From Ophiostoma sp. CBS 140.51 (taxonomy: Eukaryota > Ascomycota > Sordariomycetes > Ophiostomatales > Ophiostomataceae), in the NCBI GenBank assembly GCA_029298735.1, contig JANSLP010000135.1, positions 1-64,000 of the forward strand: a DNA stretch of 64,000 bases, in the 5' to 3' direction. Position 1 is the first letter of the stretch, and every line of letters begins with the position of its first letter. The position numbers were made by a program, and so were the translations under genes. Below are positions 19,770 to 32,827 of this stretch, piece by piece. Under the pieces are notes generated by a model. That model ran no database searches. It had not been told where the DNA came from and saw only the letters and a program-made list of their open reading frames with translations.

Positions 19770-22240
19770 AGCAGATACGGGGAGAGCAAGGGGAAAGTCA
19801 GAGAGATCTCGAGATGGATCAAGAGTTCAATTCGAGATGCAGTTGAGAAATATGGTGAAGAGGCCACAAAACAGCATGTCGACTCAAGACTGAGAAGGGC
19901 AAGTCTACGAAAGTGTCGAGAGAGCAAGTTCATTTCGAGACCAATATGAGGGAGACTACAGAAAGACTACAGAAAGATCATGGTTGCGAGTTCAAGCTCG
20001 TGGTGATGGTGATGTGATGTCGACCGGCTTTACAGAGGCTCGACGGGTGGTGGAAGCACACTACAGCGGCGGTTGGGGTGGGTGGACAAGCTGCGGGGAG
20101 CTCCAGAAAGTGGGCGACCACTTGGGATGGACAGGCCCAGGTCACAAGGACAAACGAAGGGGTGTGCGATTAAGAAGCTGGGGGGCAGAAACTAGATGGC
20201 AATCTGAGTGAGGCGTGTTGATACGGATCCGAGAAGGAGGTGGTGGCCGAAGCAAGAAGCAAGAAGCAAGAGAGAAGCCAGCCAGAGTCTGCGGGAAAGC
20301 AGCCCGGCTTCAGATTCTGCTCGGGGAACGGCCGCAGCGGGAATGGGAATCTACGTGGGCCAAGGCGTAGCAGCATTCCCTACTGCCGCCGGCAGCTGAG
20401 AGCAGCTGGGGGAAACAACCGAGAAGAAACCTAAGCAGATCCCAGAGAGTGTCGATACGAGTGTCATCTGAGTACCAGAAGATGATGAGGGCCAGGCAAG
20501 ATGAGACAGACAGGCGAGTCCATGACAGGATCATGGGGAACGCCAGCGTTTGCTGTGTAGCTGCGTTGATACGAGGCTGAGGGCATGCAGGCCATTCTGG
20601 TGGACTCTGGGTGAGGCCAGAGATGAGGCCAGAGATGATCCCAAAGACAGCAGAAAGCACCAGTGCTTCAAGATATACAGCATCGCGATCGTTACGGCGA
20701 TGTGACACAAGATGTCTATACACGGCTGTACGGAATAGCAACGTGAGTTGGCTATAGCTCTTCCAGTGCATATGCCCCCTCTTTGTCCTTAAATTACTCC
20801 AGAGAATATTGTATTGATAAATTGTACGATAATCTGGGGGTGGAAAGCATCGCGATCTTTCCTGACGGGGTGGGTATGGGTGGGTATGGGTGGGTATGGG
20901 TGGGTATGGGTGGTGGTGGCTGGCGGAACAGCGAGCATCATGACCTGTGGCAATGGTGATGGTATTGTGATGGTATTGTGACTGCTTAGCTTCACAAAGA
21001 GCCAGTCATTTGTCACAGCAAGCTGAGAAAGATCTTCTGGAAGTTTCGAGGTCGTGGAAGAGACGAAAGTGAAGGGACAGTCGAGGAGCAAGAAAGGCCA
21101 GCCTGAGATCTTCGGCGGTGGGCAGCAGCTGGTCGAGGAGGAACCTGTATTAGTCGACGGGAGGCAGGATTTGTCGGCTTGGGTGTGCGAGGTGTGTCGT
21201 CGGGGGATGGGACAGAGATGAGTAGTCGGTGGCTCGAGAAGTGTGAGGATGAAGAACGTTTGTTTTTTTATTCACAAAGCAGTTAAAAGAGCCAGAGATG
21301 ATGGAGAGAGTGAGCAGGATGCAGCAGCCAAAGTGACTAGAAGAGGAGAATAGACTCAATCAGATGCTGAAAGAAAAGAATGGCTGTTTCCGTTGATGAT
21401 ATTGAGACTTTCCGAAAGCAGAGCTGCTTGTCCAGGTGAACAAAGGTAGAGCTGCAACTGTCGACATCTTTGTTGACTGCCAGATGGTGGGCATTTGTGG
21501 CCGATTGGTGGTTTATTTTGGTAGGCAAGGCAAGCAGGACGGGACCAGTAATACAGCACGTAAAATAGTAGCAAAATTGACTGAGCCGCTTTGGAAGGAC
21601 CTTCGGGGCAAGTGCGGAATTTCGAGCTGGCCGGTCGAGCTCGGGAATCGAGTGTTGACAGCAAAGGCAGGAGAGGACGGCAGTCGTTCCTTTCATTTGC
21701 GTCTTTTTGCCCGTCAACTAGCTGGCACTATCTGCCTACTAAAGCTGCTACTCCTTTCTTTTGGCGTTTATGTGTGTGAGATAACGAGAAAGACTGCTAC
21801 AAAATAAAGGCTTCAAAAACTTATAGACTGTGAAGAAATGCCAATCAATCTACATCATACGAATATCGTGTATCTGAGATAGAGGTTATGCTGAAAGCGT
21901 GTCGAGATCCGTCGTCAGGTGGCTTAGGGTGGCTTGCTCTTTCCGCATAAGGGAATTTGTGCTTCAAGTGCAGCATCGCTCCTTCTTTACTGACCAACCC
22001 ACGCAGTAAACGGCCCAGCGAGTGGGCTATACAGGGTGACGGGGTAATACAGATGGTGGATTCTTCCCTATGCTACGATCGAGGCTATGGACTACGTAGT
22101 GTTGTTGATTATTTTCATGATACATTCTATTTTGTGTTTCTATTTGTTTTTCTCTTTCTTTTCTTAATTTCATTCAGTCCAGCCTCAGCGGCCCTCCTTT
22201 TCGTGCCTAGCTAAGTCTTCCCCGATCATGCCCCATATAC
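19770..22240. other. Repeat-flanked region, possible decayed coding DNA
   Basis: No complete gene can be modelled. On the minus strand, 21091-20310 holds protein-like pieces (for example TSKLPEDLSQLAVTNDWLFV and hydrophobic segments near 20690-20440) in more than one frame, with a candidate TTCCGTACAG acceptor at about 20722. The G-rich minisatellite at 20871-20910 interrupts it. A decayed or multi-exon membrane protein is possible. The stretch 21100-22240 shows nothing recognisable and includes the 3' flank of the ABC transporter. Confidence 0.35.
20871..20910. repeat. GTGGGTATGG minisatellite, four perfect copies
   Basis: The 10-mer GTGGGTATGG is repeated four times exactly, followed by GTGGTGGTGG. 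The G-runs on + could form a G-quadruplex. Perfect identity suggests recent expansion or contraction by slippage. Confidence 0.92.
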
Positions 22241-25200
22241 TCAGGCATCGATAGCAGGCGCCTTCTCACCAAAGACCATTTCCAACAGCTTCTCCTTCTC
22301 AGCACTCTTCTTTGCCAGCTCCCAGAAGGCACCCGTGCCATCCGACTCCTCTTCCTCTGGCGCCGGCTCACCAGCATCCGCAGCTTCCTTGGCCTTGGCC
22401 GCCCGCTTCGCGTCAAGCGCCATGCCGCGCTCCATCAGCTCGCGGGGTGTGCCCATCTCGGCGACACGGCCTTCCTGCAGAACCAACAGACGGTCGAAAT
22501 CGACAACGGTGCTCAGACGGTGGGCAATCACCAGCACAGTGCAGCCGCCCGAGGCAAGCTCGCGGCGGAGCGACTCCTGGATGGCGCTGTCTGTGCCACG
22601 GTCAACGGCCGAGGTGGCTTCATCCAGCACGACAATCTTGGGCCGGGTCAGCAGAGCGCGCGCCAGGCACACGAGCTGGCGCTGGCCCTGCGACAGGTTG
22701 CCGCCGCCCGTGGAGATGGGCATGGCCAGGTTGGTGAAGCTGTTGACCTCATCATCCTTGGCGCTGCTGCTCTTGGTGACACTGTCGGCATCGCTGGCGT
22801 TAGCGTTGCTGGCGTTGCTGGCGTTGCTACCGCCCTGGGCCGTGCTGCCACTGCTTTCGGCTTCAGGTGTTGTCGAGCCCACGTCGGTAGCGGAGTCTGA
22901 GACGACAACCGTGGCGTCGGCTGGGTTGGCCGCGTCTTCTTCGGCAGCAGTTTCTTCGCCATTCGATTGCAGGAGACGAGCGACCTCTTCGCCTGTGTGG
23001 TCTTCGACCAGCTCAGCCCTGGCGACGGGGTCGACGACAGAGTCAGAGGCATCCCCAGAAGGTTGTGCGCCGTCCTCAGCCTGGGGCTCGACAAGGTGGA
23101 CGCGCTTGAGCACGTGGTGCAGGTCATAGTCATCGATCGAGTCCTCGAGGTCGAGGTTCGAGCGCAGAGTGCCCGAGAACAAGAATGGATCTTGAGGGAT
23201 AATGGCCAGCCGGCTGCGAAGCTGGTCCAGCTTAAGTGTCGAAATATCAATGTTATCAATCCGAATAGTACCCTCTTGCGCCTCGAGGAGACGGAAGAAC
23301 ACAGCAGCAAGTGTCGACTTTCCTGCACCCGTGCGGCCGACGACGCCAATGCGCTCGGCAGGCTGCACTTCAAAGTTAAGTTCCTTCAAAACAGGAGGCA
23401 GGGTTGGACCATAACTGACCGTCAGGTTCTCCACCTCAACATGGCCCTTGGTCGGCCATGCCGCAGGCACGTCGCGGCCACCCTCCGACTCGGTGTCGAT
23501 GTCAATATACTCAAGAATCCGCTCTGCCGCGTTGAATCCAAGTTCAATGCTCGTAACATTTGCGAGCAGACGAGACAGCGAGCTCGTGTAGCGCAGAGCA
23601 AATACCAATCCGAAACCTGCAAGAGACGCCTCGACGTTACTGAAAACAATGCAACTAGCCACAGCCGTCACAAAGACAGCACCGAACATGCCCATGCGGA
23701 AGTTCATCCAGCGGGCGAGAAGCTGCAGCGCCCAGCTGGCCTTCGCGGCATTATCAATGAGGCCGAAGACGCGGTCCATGTAAAAGTCCGTTCTGTGGAA
23801 AGCGCGAATGGTCGACAGACCAGTCAACACAGAGCTGAACTGGTCGTACACAGGCGAGTGCGCCACCGAGTTGATGCGCTTCGCCTCGCGGGCGGCGGCA
23901 ATATACACATTGGCAATCCTAGCATACAAGAAGAGCAGACCGACACCAAAGATGACGATAAAAGGCGATACGGAAACACTATAACAGTCAGTCACCAGAA
24001 CGAATATAGAGCAATAGAATGCCGAGGGAGTATACTGACCTGGCAGCAATAATCACCACGAGTCCGATGGCGCTCTGAAGAAACGAGCTCAAGTCACTTG
24101 CAAGGCGACGATCCACAGTGAACGTGTCGGACGTGAAGCGGTTCAGGACACGGCCAGTCGGTGTCTTGTCGATCCAGCTGAGGGGAGCACGCAGAATCGA
24201 GTGTGTCATCTTCTCAAACAAAACCCGCGAGGCACGCAAACCAGTGAACATAATAAGCAGCTGCTGCGCGATGCTAACGAGCAGGGTCGAGTAGTCGAAA
24301 ATGACATACGCCGTGATCCAGAAGATGATTTTCTTGCGGTACGCCGTATCGTCGCCGGCCGGCGCCTGTTGAGCAGTAACGGCAGTTGGTAGGAACGTGG
24401 CCACGGGGGCGCGAATCTGCCAATCCCATTCGGGCTCGGCAGTCTGGGAGTACAGGCGGTGGCTGGTGACAGCGGGTTCGCTTTCGTAGCTACCTGCAAG
24501 CTCCTTCAGGGACCAGGTAGTAGCAACACCCAGCAGGCGGCTTGTGATGAGGAGGGCGAGAATGAGCAGCCATAGGAACAGCGAGTTACTAGCACGAATG
24601 TACTCACGGTACACCCGGGACTTAACACGACCAGTCTCACGCTCTTCGGTATCCTTCTTCTTGTCGTTGGGGGGCTTGTCGGCGGCAACTTCTCCTGCTG
24701 CGGCTCCGTTACCAGAAGCCTCTGCTGGCTCTTCTTCTTCTTCAGCAGGTGCAGATGTCTCCGCAGATGATGCTACACTCTGATCGGGCTCGATCTTCTC
24801 GACTCCCTCAACACGGCCGCTATCAAGGCGCACAAGATACGAAGCATAGGCCATGCACATTTCGGGGTGGTGGGTGGCAAGGATTCGGGTGCGACCCTTG
24901 GCAAGATCGCCAGTCAGGGCCTCGTTCACAATGATGCGGCCGACATGCGTATCGACGGCGCTCAGGACATCATCGAGGATAAGGATACCCGCGCGAGAGT
25001 ATAGGGCACGTGCAAGCGCAACACGCCACCGTTGGCCACCGGAAAGCGTTACGCCCTTGGGGCCGACCTCAGTCGCATCACCATCGGCCAGAAGCTCAAT
25101 GTCCTTTGTCAGGGCACAGACCTGGAGAACCTTGCGGTATCGGACCTCGCGGTACGGCATGCCAAACATAATGTTGTCTTTGAGCGTACCGCTCTCGACC

Positions 25201-27589
25201 CAGGGAGTCTGTGAAACAAACGCCGTGAGCGATGGCAGAACCCAGTTGCTTTCGTTGATGTCCTGGCTTTCAATAACGGAAACGGGAGGAGCCTTGGGGA
25301 CACGAACTTCGCCAGACAGAAGCTTCACCTCGCCAAGGATAGCAGCCAGGAGAAGACTCTTGCCGGCACCAGTCTTGCCGGTGATCAAACTGAGCTCTCC
25401 GTTGGGGAAAGCAACATCAATATTGCGCAGGATCGAACGTGTCTCTTCGGGTGCAACAATGGCGCTAGCATTGTCTGTGACGGAAGATTGCTCTGGAGGA
25501 GGAGATCCGGGTGCCGAGGCGGATGCGGGCGTGGGAACTTCGCTGTTAGCGGGCACATCAGAGTCCTCAACGCGAGGCCAGCGCACAGTGGCGTTCTCAA
25601 AGACGACACCATCGCCGGGATCAGCGACAGGTGCCTTGTCAGGCTGGTTTAGGTACTTCTCGACGCGAACACAGCTCGTCCAGGCCTCCATGAGATACAC
25701 CTGAATCAGGGGCAGGTATCCAATGGCCTCGTCCAGCTGGTCGAACAGGCCCAGAGAAGCGAAAATCACCGAAGCGCGAACGTGCGTCGGTGTCGTGAAA
25801 GTATAGACGGCAAGGGAGATGCAGGAGAGCATGATAGGTCCCGTGTTAATAACAAAGCTGAGCGAGCACATCCACTTGGCAACACGCCAAAACTGCCGCA
25901 GCTCTTCGTTGCGGCTCTGGATGATCTTCTTCTCGTACAGCTGTTCGAGAGCCGAGTACTTGATCTGGCGCATACCTTGCAGGGCTTCGGTCAAGACGTG
26001 GGCCTTGGCGTCGCGGTACTTCATGAGACCGAATTGGATCTTAGCATATTTCTTGGACATGACATGGCTGATGGGGTAGACCAAGAGCGCGCAAGAGAAA
26101 CCAGAGAAAAATGCCTTCCAGCCAAGCAGCTTGATAAGGACAGAGCCGGCCAGGATCAGCTTGAAAATAGCAAGCGGGAACCAGTAGTTGTATGTGCAAA
26201 AAATCATCATACGGCCACTGCAGACGTTAGTATCTAAATCATATACGCTTATGGACCATGAATAAAAACCTACCTATCAAGTTTCATGTGGTTGACAACG
26301 GACTGGCGGACATCGCCCTCGGGCTTCTTAGACCCCTTCTTGTCCTTATTTCTAGGCTTGCCGTCATCTTCGGCGACCTTTTGACCTGGGTCGGCAGCTT
26401 CGTCCAGGCGGAGAGCCTTCTGGAAGATGAGAGTCTGGACAAGCGAGTTCAGGGGCGCCTCGAGACGGCTCGATGTGAGCCAGCGCTGGGCACTGCCAAT
26501 CCAGATCTGAAGGACAAGACTGACACCGATACCAATGACCCAGCCCCAGAGCTTGGGGTTGGTGGCCTTGTTGCCGCCCTCGTGGTTGTCGAGGCCCTCG
26601 AGGAACTGGTAGATGACAAATTGGGGGAAGAGGGCCAGGACCGAGCGGATAAAGGTCAGTGCCCACTGCAGGAGTAACGGCCATTTGTATGCCATGAGAA
26701 GCTGCCACCAGAGACGGCCCTTGGGGCCACCGGCACTGCCACCACGGGCGAGGTAGCTTTCATTCACACAGGACGAGCGAGTGTTGCCGTCGAGGCTGGG
26801 CAGATCCTCAAGCTCCAGCTTCCGTGTATTGGCAATGTCAAACACGATTTTGTTCCAATTGAAGCTAAAGCGGGAGAGAATGGATACAGCGTGCTGCTGG
26901 TCGACCAGGTTGTCTTTGTAGTAGACATCCGGTCGATGAGGGAAGGTCGCAAAACAGATGGTGGCAACCAGGGCGGTAAGGACCTGCACCAGCCAGCAGA
27001 TAGCCGTGCCAATGGCATAGCCATCTCTGTCGATGTCGTCGGCACCGGCCAAGATCTGGACAATATCGTATCCATACCGGTATCCGCGGGAGCCGAGCAA
27101 CACGGCGCTCGACAAGAAGGCGGCGATAGAAAGCGCCCAGCGGCGGTCGTACTGTTGTTTGGACGGGATGCTGACCAATTGAAGGCAGATGAGGGCCCAG
27201 GCAGGGACATCAGCCCAGTTGTCAAAGGTGACAAGCCACGGCCGGCCTAGGAATGTGGGCGGTGCCGTGTAGAGCGTCACCAGTATCGATGCTGCGATGG
27301 ATGCTTGGAGACCGAGAAATAGGCTGAGGTAGGCGCCAAGACGAGGCTGTCGATCGGAGAATGCTGCAACCGACTCTGCAGTAGCCTTGCCGTCCGCACT
27401 CTCAAAGAGCTGTGGAACGACTTCGTACGTGCCATCGCCATGAGCGCCGCGGTGTCGTCGCGCAAATGTGGCCTTGGTCCAGACCTGACGGAAAGATGGG
27501 AGCGATAGCAGGAAGACCAGGCCAAGGCTGCTGGCGCCCACAATGGGGCGCAACAGTAGCCAGCTTTCGTCGTCCATTGAGTCCACCAT
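22241..27589 (-). CDS. ABC transporter, ABCC/MRP family (full-length, with TMD0)
   Basis: Three exons, 27589-26274, 26217-24040 and 23978-22241, with introns of 56 and 61 nt (GTAGGT and GTCAGT donors, CTAAC and CTGAC branches). The product is about 1743 residues. Order: N-terminal hydrophobic TMD0, TMD1, NBD1 (Walker A GKTGAGKS at about 719-726, signature LSGGQ at about 830, Walker B ILILDD), linker rich in Glu/Ala, TMD2, NBD2 (Walker A GRTGAGKS at about 1379, signature LSQGQ at about 1592, Walker B IVVLDE). In NBD1 the residue after the Walker B Asp is Asp rather than Glu, the asymmetric arrangement common in ABCC proteins, so NBD2 is the likely hydrolytic site. Between the Q-loop (about 1428) and signature of NBD2 is a long Ser/Ala/Glu-rich insertion. 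Architecture is closest to fungal vacuolar Ybt1/Ycf1-type pumps exporting conjugates, bile-acid-like anions or drugs; the substrate is inferred only. The ATG at 27589 (MVDSMDDESW) was chosen; MDDESW at 27577 is the alternative. Confidence 0.95.
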
Positions 27590-30500
27590 TGACGACCAAG
27601 CTCGACACGATTGAGCCGAGACAATATGGGGGGTCGTTTCTTGGTGAATTTTGGGTTGTTTCGAGAGCAAAAACGAATGAATGTCGTCGGTGGCGAACGA
27701 CGCTCCCTCGCGAAATACTCGATCGATACCTCTGTCCAAGTCCAAGTGTGTGCTCGCGTGAGGCGCGTGTGCGGTTCGGGTGCCTGGTGGCGGGCGGCGG
27801 AGCTAGGACTGTTTGGAAGTCCGGCTAAAACACACCAAACCCAGCACACAATTGGAGTGGTACAAGGCTTATACAGGGCGCATTGACGTAGGCGATCCAC
27901 TAGGTCGGCCTGTCGAGAAGTCGACGGACGATCGGAAACCGTTTGACGGGAAAAGAAACTGGACAAAAAAGAGACAAAGGAAAACAAATCGGTGTTGAAT
28001 AAGAGGATGAGCTGAGACGAGACAAGAAGACGATAAATGTTTAAGATCTCAGAAAAGTGTTGCAGCCGAGTCGGCGCCGGCCGTGGTTAAGAAGGGTCTG
28101 ATCTTTCGCCTTGCCTCGACCAGAGACAACTTCACTTTGGTTCGATGGGGCGGATAGTGAATGAGGCGAAAGTGAGTGAATGCTGGGCAAAGATGCTAAC
28201 GAGGCGAATGTCCGCCTCTTCTATTTGACACTTTGTATGGGACGGCTTGAATCGCGATAGTAATCGGATGATATCTGGGGTTTGAATCCGTCGTGCAAGC
28301 TTGGGAGCACCTCTCAATGCTCAGACTTGCGTTTCGTTTCCTGGTTCCGTAGACCTTGGTGAAGGAATACAAAGGGAACAAAAGAGTTGGGGCCAAATTG
28401 CAAGATGGGACGAGATAAAATAAATACACCGCCAGATTGGGCAGGAGGCCAAAAGGCACAGAAAAGGAAAGAACAATCAGATCAAAAGAGCAACCAGATT
28501 GAAAGAACAACTAGATTGAAAGAAAAAAAACCAGATTGCAGATTGCAAGACGGGAAAAAGCAGCACGAGACCTCTTTTCCAGTCCTGCGGAAGGCGTAAC
28601 GGGTTCATGACAGGAGGTTGGACGCTGTAGCTCAGGCAAGCTCCGCATGCGACGTGCCGAAAAAAGCGGGCCCTACAGGGCTCTCCACCGCTCTGCTCGG
28701 CGAGTGCCCATAACTCCGACGTCGCCTCTTCACGGTTCCTCGAGTCCATTCATCCACACGGCACTGTCCAGATGGAGCAGCTACAAGAGGAGAACCGAAT
28801 CTGCTCCTTCAATGCGCGGCCTGTGATCTTTTGGAATCCAGCTACGACACACGGATGTTTCCTTGCCCGTCGGCGCAAATAGCAGCACGGCCTAACCTGT
28901 GCACTTTTCGATATGCAGCACGACCCCCGAGCACCATTGCCAGCCGTTCCCTGGTCCGTCCAATCATCCGTTGAGGAATGCTTTTGCTGCAGCTGCGAGG
29001 CGCCGATGCAGAGGAACGGCACAGCCTGACGCTGTTGGTGTATGCGCTCCACTTGGAGCATATGCCCTTTAAGCAGAGTTAGAGATCGAGCTGCTCGAGT
29101 CCTTTCGAAAGAGGCAGGTTCTCGAACAGAAGCTGTCAGTCATTGGTCTCTTGACAGAAGATTCAATGAGATCCAGTACTCGCATATTGAAGTTCAGTTT
29201 GCCGTTAGGCACCATCCACCCTGCAGATTCTATCTGACAACAGGACACGGAACGGAAGGCGACGACAGGCTCTGGACTAGACATAGCTGTCTGGTCAGAG
29301 GACGGCCTCGTGCGGTGTCTATTTTGGCAGAATCCTTCGCACGGAACAGTGGAACAGACGAGTGTCTCTCTTCCCCTCTTTCGTCTCGTCTTTCTCATCC
29401 TCCCGTGTTGTTTCCATTTGATCTCAAATTGCTGCCTCTTGGCCGGCAGTCTTCCACGTGACTGTTCCTTACAAACGACAAGGAACGACAAATATCGCGA
29501 GGCTGTGGTTGCAGGAGCATAGCCATTCGAGGAGAGGACTCTCTTATGCCAAGGGATATCGGTTTCGGGGGTCGAGCAGTGACTCGAGTCGCTACACAGC
29601 ATAGGTGCCGGTAGGACGTGAATCTGCTTCGCATTATTGGAAAGCCAAGTGGCTTGGCCTGGCTTGCATCTCGGCAAGCCACCACTATCCTCACGATGCT
29701 GTCAGCAAAATACCATTGACGGTCTCAGTTGGATTGCGATACTTTCCTCTTCCTTTCGGCCATTCGCAGTGGACTTCAAATAGATCCACTACTATGGCCA
29801 CTTAGTGGTTGTGAGGCTTATGGCTGTGGCTGGCCTGCGGGTCTGACAAGGTCGTGTATCGCGTCGCATCGTGGTAATGGATGCGCCTATTGACGATATC
29901 GCGGCCGAGCATGGGTTATCAATTACAATACTTTCTCGAGGCCTCTTTTGCGAGTGCTCCACGTGCAGTCGGGCGATGACCCATCAGTCATTACGAGGAC
30001 TGGCACAAGAGAAATCAAAACGGAAGGAGCGACCGGCATCGCGAGCAAAACCCAGAATGGAAGGAAGGTGCCCGGAGAAACGCCCGCACCGAGCCACAAA
30101 AGTCCTTGCCATACACAATGGTCTTTTTTGCCCTTTTGGCTAATTTTCTCTCTCTTCTTGTTGTTGTGTCGTGTATTTATTCTGGAAAAAGTGGCGTTTT
30201 TGCTTCGACGCCAGGTACCACATCACCAAGTCGCCGAGAGTACGAGCCCAAGCCCTGCAATTGTCCATGGCTACACCAGCTTGAGCTCCCCTTACTTTAT
30301 TCTTTATCGTCTCAGTTTTCTTCGTCGTCTTCTTCGTCCGACTTTCTTTCTTTTCTGACCTCGGCCATCGTCTTTTTCTCTTCTTTTCTTCATTCTCGCG
30401 ATCTTCCCTCCTCTTCTTTCCGACCTCATCCGTCGGTCTTCGCCTGGCCCTATGTATTGATGACTCTCTACTTCAACCCCTTTTCTTTTGTTATCCCCTG

Positions 30501-30608
30501 GTCGTCCAGCTCTCCAACTATCGTCCGACAACTTTTGTTTCCTCAGCACTAAGACACAAGCTGAGATCATAAACTCTGCCCGTCGCAGAGACCGACAATT
30601 TCGCAACG
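27590..30608. other. Divergent promoter region, no gene seen
   Basis: It separates the ABC transporter (-) from the rhodopsin-like gene (+). Frames up to 202 codons (minus, 29069-29677) look random. A CACGTGAC word is at 29455-29462. A strong CT-rich tract at 30300-30420 is a typical promoter element of the + gene. No RNA gene recognised. Confidence 0.5.
27868..27873 (-). promoter_or_regulatory. TATA-like box of the ABC transporter
   Basis: TGTATAAG on the minus strand, about 280 bp upstream of the ATG at 27589. This would leave a leader of roughly 250 nt. Position and sequence fit, but no transcript evidence is available. Confidence 0.4.
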
Positions 30609-32458
30609 ATGGCCCGCAACTACGGCATGGAAGAACCGCTCTTCATTATCAACGTCACGTTCCTCGTCCTCGCCTGGTTTACCTGTCTCCTTCGCGCCTG
30701 GGCCAAGCTCGTCGTCCTCCGGAAGGTCACCCCAGACGACTATTTGATGCTCTGCGGAATTGTGAGCTTTTTCTCACATTGGTCTCAATCCAATAGACCG
30801 TGGCCCAAACTAACACATCTTCCAGATCTTCTACACAGGCTATGCTGTATCTGCTATCTACGGCGTGACACATGGCGTCGGCACACTCGGCAGCGGCATG
30901 TCGCTGGAAGAAGCAATGGTCGGCCTACGCGCTTGGTGGCTATGTGAAATCCTTTACCCGCCCGTCACCCTCTCCGTCCGCACCTCTGTGGCCGTCTTCC
31001 TCCTCCAGATTGCCGTCCAGCGTGTCCATAGGCGCATCATCATAGGAGTGATGGTGGCCTTTTGGGTCGTGACGGCCCCGCTCTTCTTCGTCGCTCTTTT
31101 CCAGTGCCAGCCAGTCTCCTATTTCTGGATGCAGCCGTTCCCCGATGTCCCACGTGGCAAATGCATGGACGGAAGCGTGATGTACATCGTGTCAGTCATA
31201 CACTCTGTCATAAGTGCCTGTTGTGACTGGACGCTTGGAATCATACCGGTCTTCATGTTGTGGAAAGTCCAGCTCAGCGTGAGGACCAAGATCACACTCT
31301 CGATACTCCTTAGCATGGGTGTCTTGTGAGTATCCCTTTGAAATTTATTTCTACCTCTGATTGTGCACTAACTCAACCTTCTCAGCGCGGGTATCGCTCT
31401 CATAGTTCGGGTAGCATACGTCCGCCCCTTCGAAGTGTCTGTCAACTTTCTTTTCGAAACGATGTATGTCCTGGCCTTCTCCTCAGTATCCTGCCTTGAT
31501 TGCTTGTACTAACAAAAACAGTAATGTCGCCAACTGGTCAATCCTCGAGCCTAGTATCTGCATTATCGCTGGCTGTCTTGCTACCCTCCGACCCATCTTC
31601 AGCTGCTGCGGCTGGAACAGAGACACGCGACACTCAAGAAAAACGCCCGTCCGATACCGACAGACGCGCTCCCGCTCGCAAACTCCCGTCAACAGAAGCA
31701 AGAACAGCCGCATCATCAGCAATCCTATCGATCCCGTCCTCATAAGCAGCCACAACGTGTTCTCGACCACATCGTGGCGTGCTCGTGGCCTTCTACGAAC
31801 TCCCAAGCCGGAAAAGGACGAGGCGTGCACAGAGTACGAGCTGATGGTCAACAACGAGAAGGACAAGCAGTTGGCCACAGACCGTGTGTGCGACATTGAA
31901 GAACAAGTCAACAGACGAACCAGTCACATTGCTCTCGGTGACGAGGTACATGACGAGGTCGATCTTGGCACTCCCGCAGCCAACCAGAATCGTGTCCGCC
32001 AGTCCATGGCCTCCAATGCGTCCGTCAACTCCGGCCACTCTGTCCGCTTCTCTTCCCTCTCTTCTCTAGCCACTCCGTTTCGATCCCACCAGCAGCTTAA
32101 CCGGCTGTCTCAATGGTTCGACTCGCCTGCTCCGCAACCACTGGCCTCATCACCTGTCGCAGCATCTCCTCTCTCCGCACCCGCTCTGGCCGTTCCCTCC
32201 TCCCCACCTCCTCCGCCGCCCATCATGTCGCCATCGCCGTGCCATATCTTCGTTAAGCAGCACACGATGGTCGAGTACAAGGACTCTCCGCAATCGGTTG
32301 GCACCACCGCATCACTCCCGGCGAGCGCCATGGTCCCACGTATGCCAGAACTTCCCCGAGGCCCTACAATGAGTTCGATTGCCACCGATCACTCTTTTGA
32401 CGATAATGTGTTCGGAGAGCATTCGGTCCAGATCTCTGGGCCCAGCCCAAAACTGTGA
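30609..32458 (+). CDS. Rhodopsin-domain fungal integral membrane protein
   Basis: Four exons, 30609-30761, 30826-31325, 31386-31463 and 31522-32458. The introns are 64, 60 and 58 nt with good donors, CTAAC-type branches and CAG acceptors. The product is 555 residues. The first half contains about seven hydrophobic helices in the pattern of the fungal rhodopsin-domain family (SAT4/PTH11-related): an N-terminal helix ending in RAWAKLVVLRKVTPDDYLM, the cytosolic motif FQCQPVSYFW with a following KC, an HSVISACCDWTLGIIPVFML helix, and the family-typical end ANWSILEPSICIIAGCLATL RPIF. The last ~240 residues are a polar, Ser/Pro-rich cytoplasmic tail. This family is widespread and expanded in Pezizomycotina, and a few members act as surface receptors; ligand and role here are unknown. 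Exon 4 has no splice signals near its end, and the TGA at 32456-32458 closes the frame. Confidence 0.9.
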
Positions 32459-32827
32459 ACGACAACCCATCTCGCTGGGTAATTAATTACTTTTGTGCCA
32501 AGTGGCACTCACTGAACAAACGGCATTTTTCTTTGTGAATAAATTTCTCGCAATATATATCCCCGTCTATTATGACGACTTTGTTACGAATGGTTGCCAG
32601 AATAGGAGTGAGACATACTCTATGATCCAGACTTTAACTTTTAATCGATATTTCTTTTGTTTCTCTACTTGGCCCTTCAGCTTATACTTGAATCTTGAAT
32701 GTGACATGGCCAGTGATCTCTTTATTACAACAACATTGCAGTATGACTAGGCGACAAAAAGGAAACTAGAAAATAGCACCCTTTTTCTCTTGTACCATCT
32801 TCACTTCATCACTTTCTCCTCTTTCAA
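32459..32827. other. Convergent 3' intergenic region
   Basis: AT-rich spacer between the 3' ends of the rhodopsin-like gene (+) and the CVNH gene (-). It contains poly-T and TAAT-like 3'-processing composition. No gene or RNA seen. Confidence 0.55.

Noticed and set aside
16100..22240. Complete transposon or CRISPR-like array
   Set aside because: No transposase, reverse transcriptase, terminal inverted repeats or LTR pair seen; repeat spacing and divergence do not fit CRISPR and the host is eukaryotic.
22967..24052. 361-codon plus-strand frame
   Set aside because: Antisense shadow of the ABC transporter NBD2/TMD2 exon; the minus strand has all ABC motifs.
2653..27589. Secondary-metabolite cluster linking the P450 and ABC transporter
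   Set aside because: They are 18 kb apart with a regulator, a tRNA and repeats between them, but no synthase or tailoring enzymes.
28262..28300. GGTTTGAATCC word like a tRNA T-loop
   Set aside because: No D arm, anticodon stem or acceptor pairing can be folded around it.
29069..29677. 202-codon minus-strand frame
   Set aside because: No homology impression, codon use or promoter; random-looking composition.
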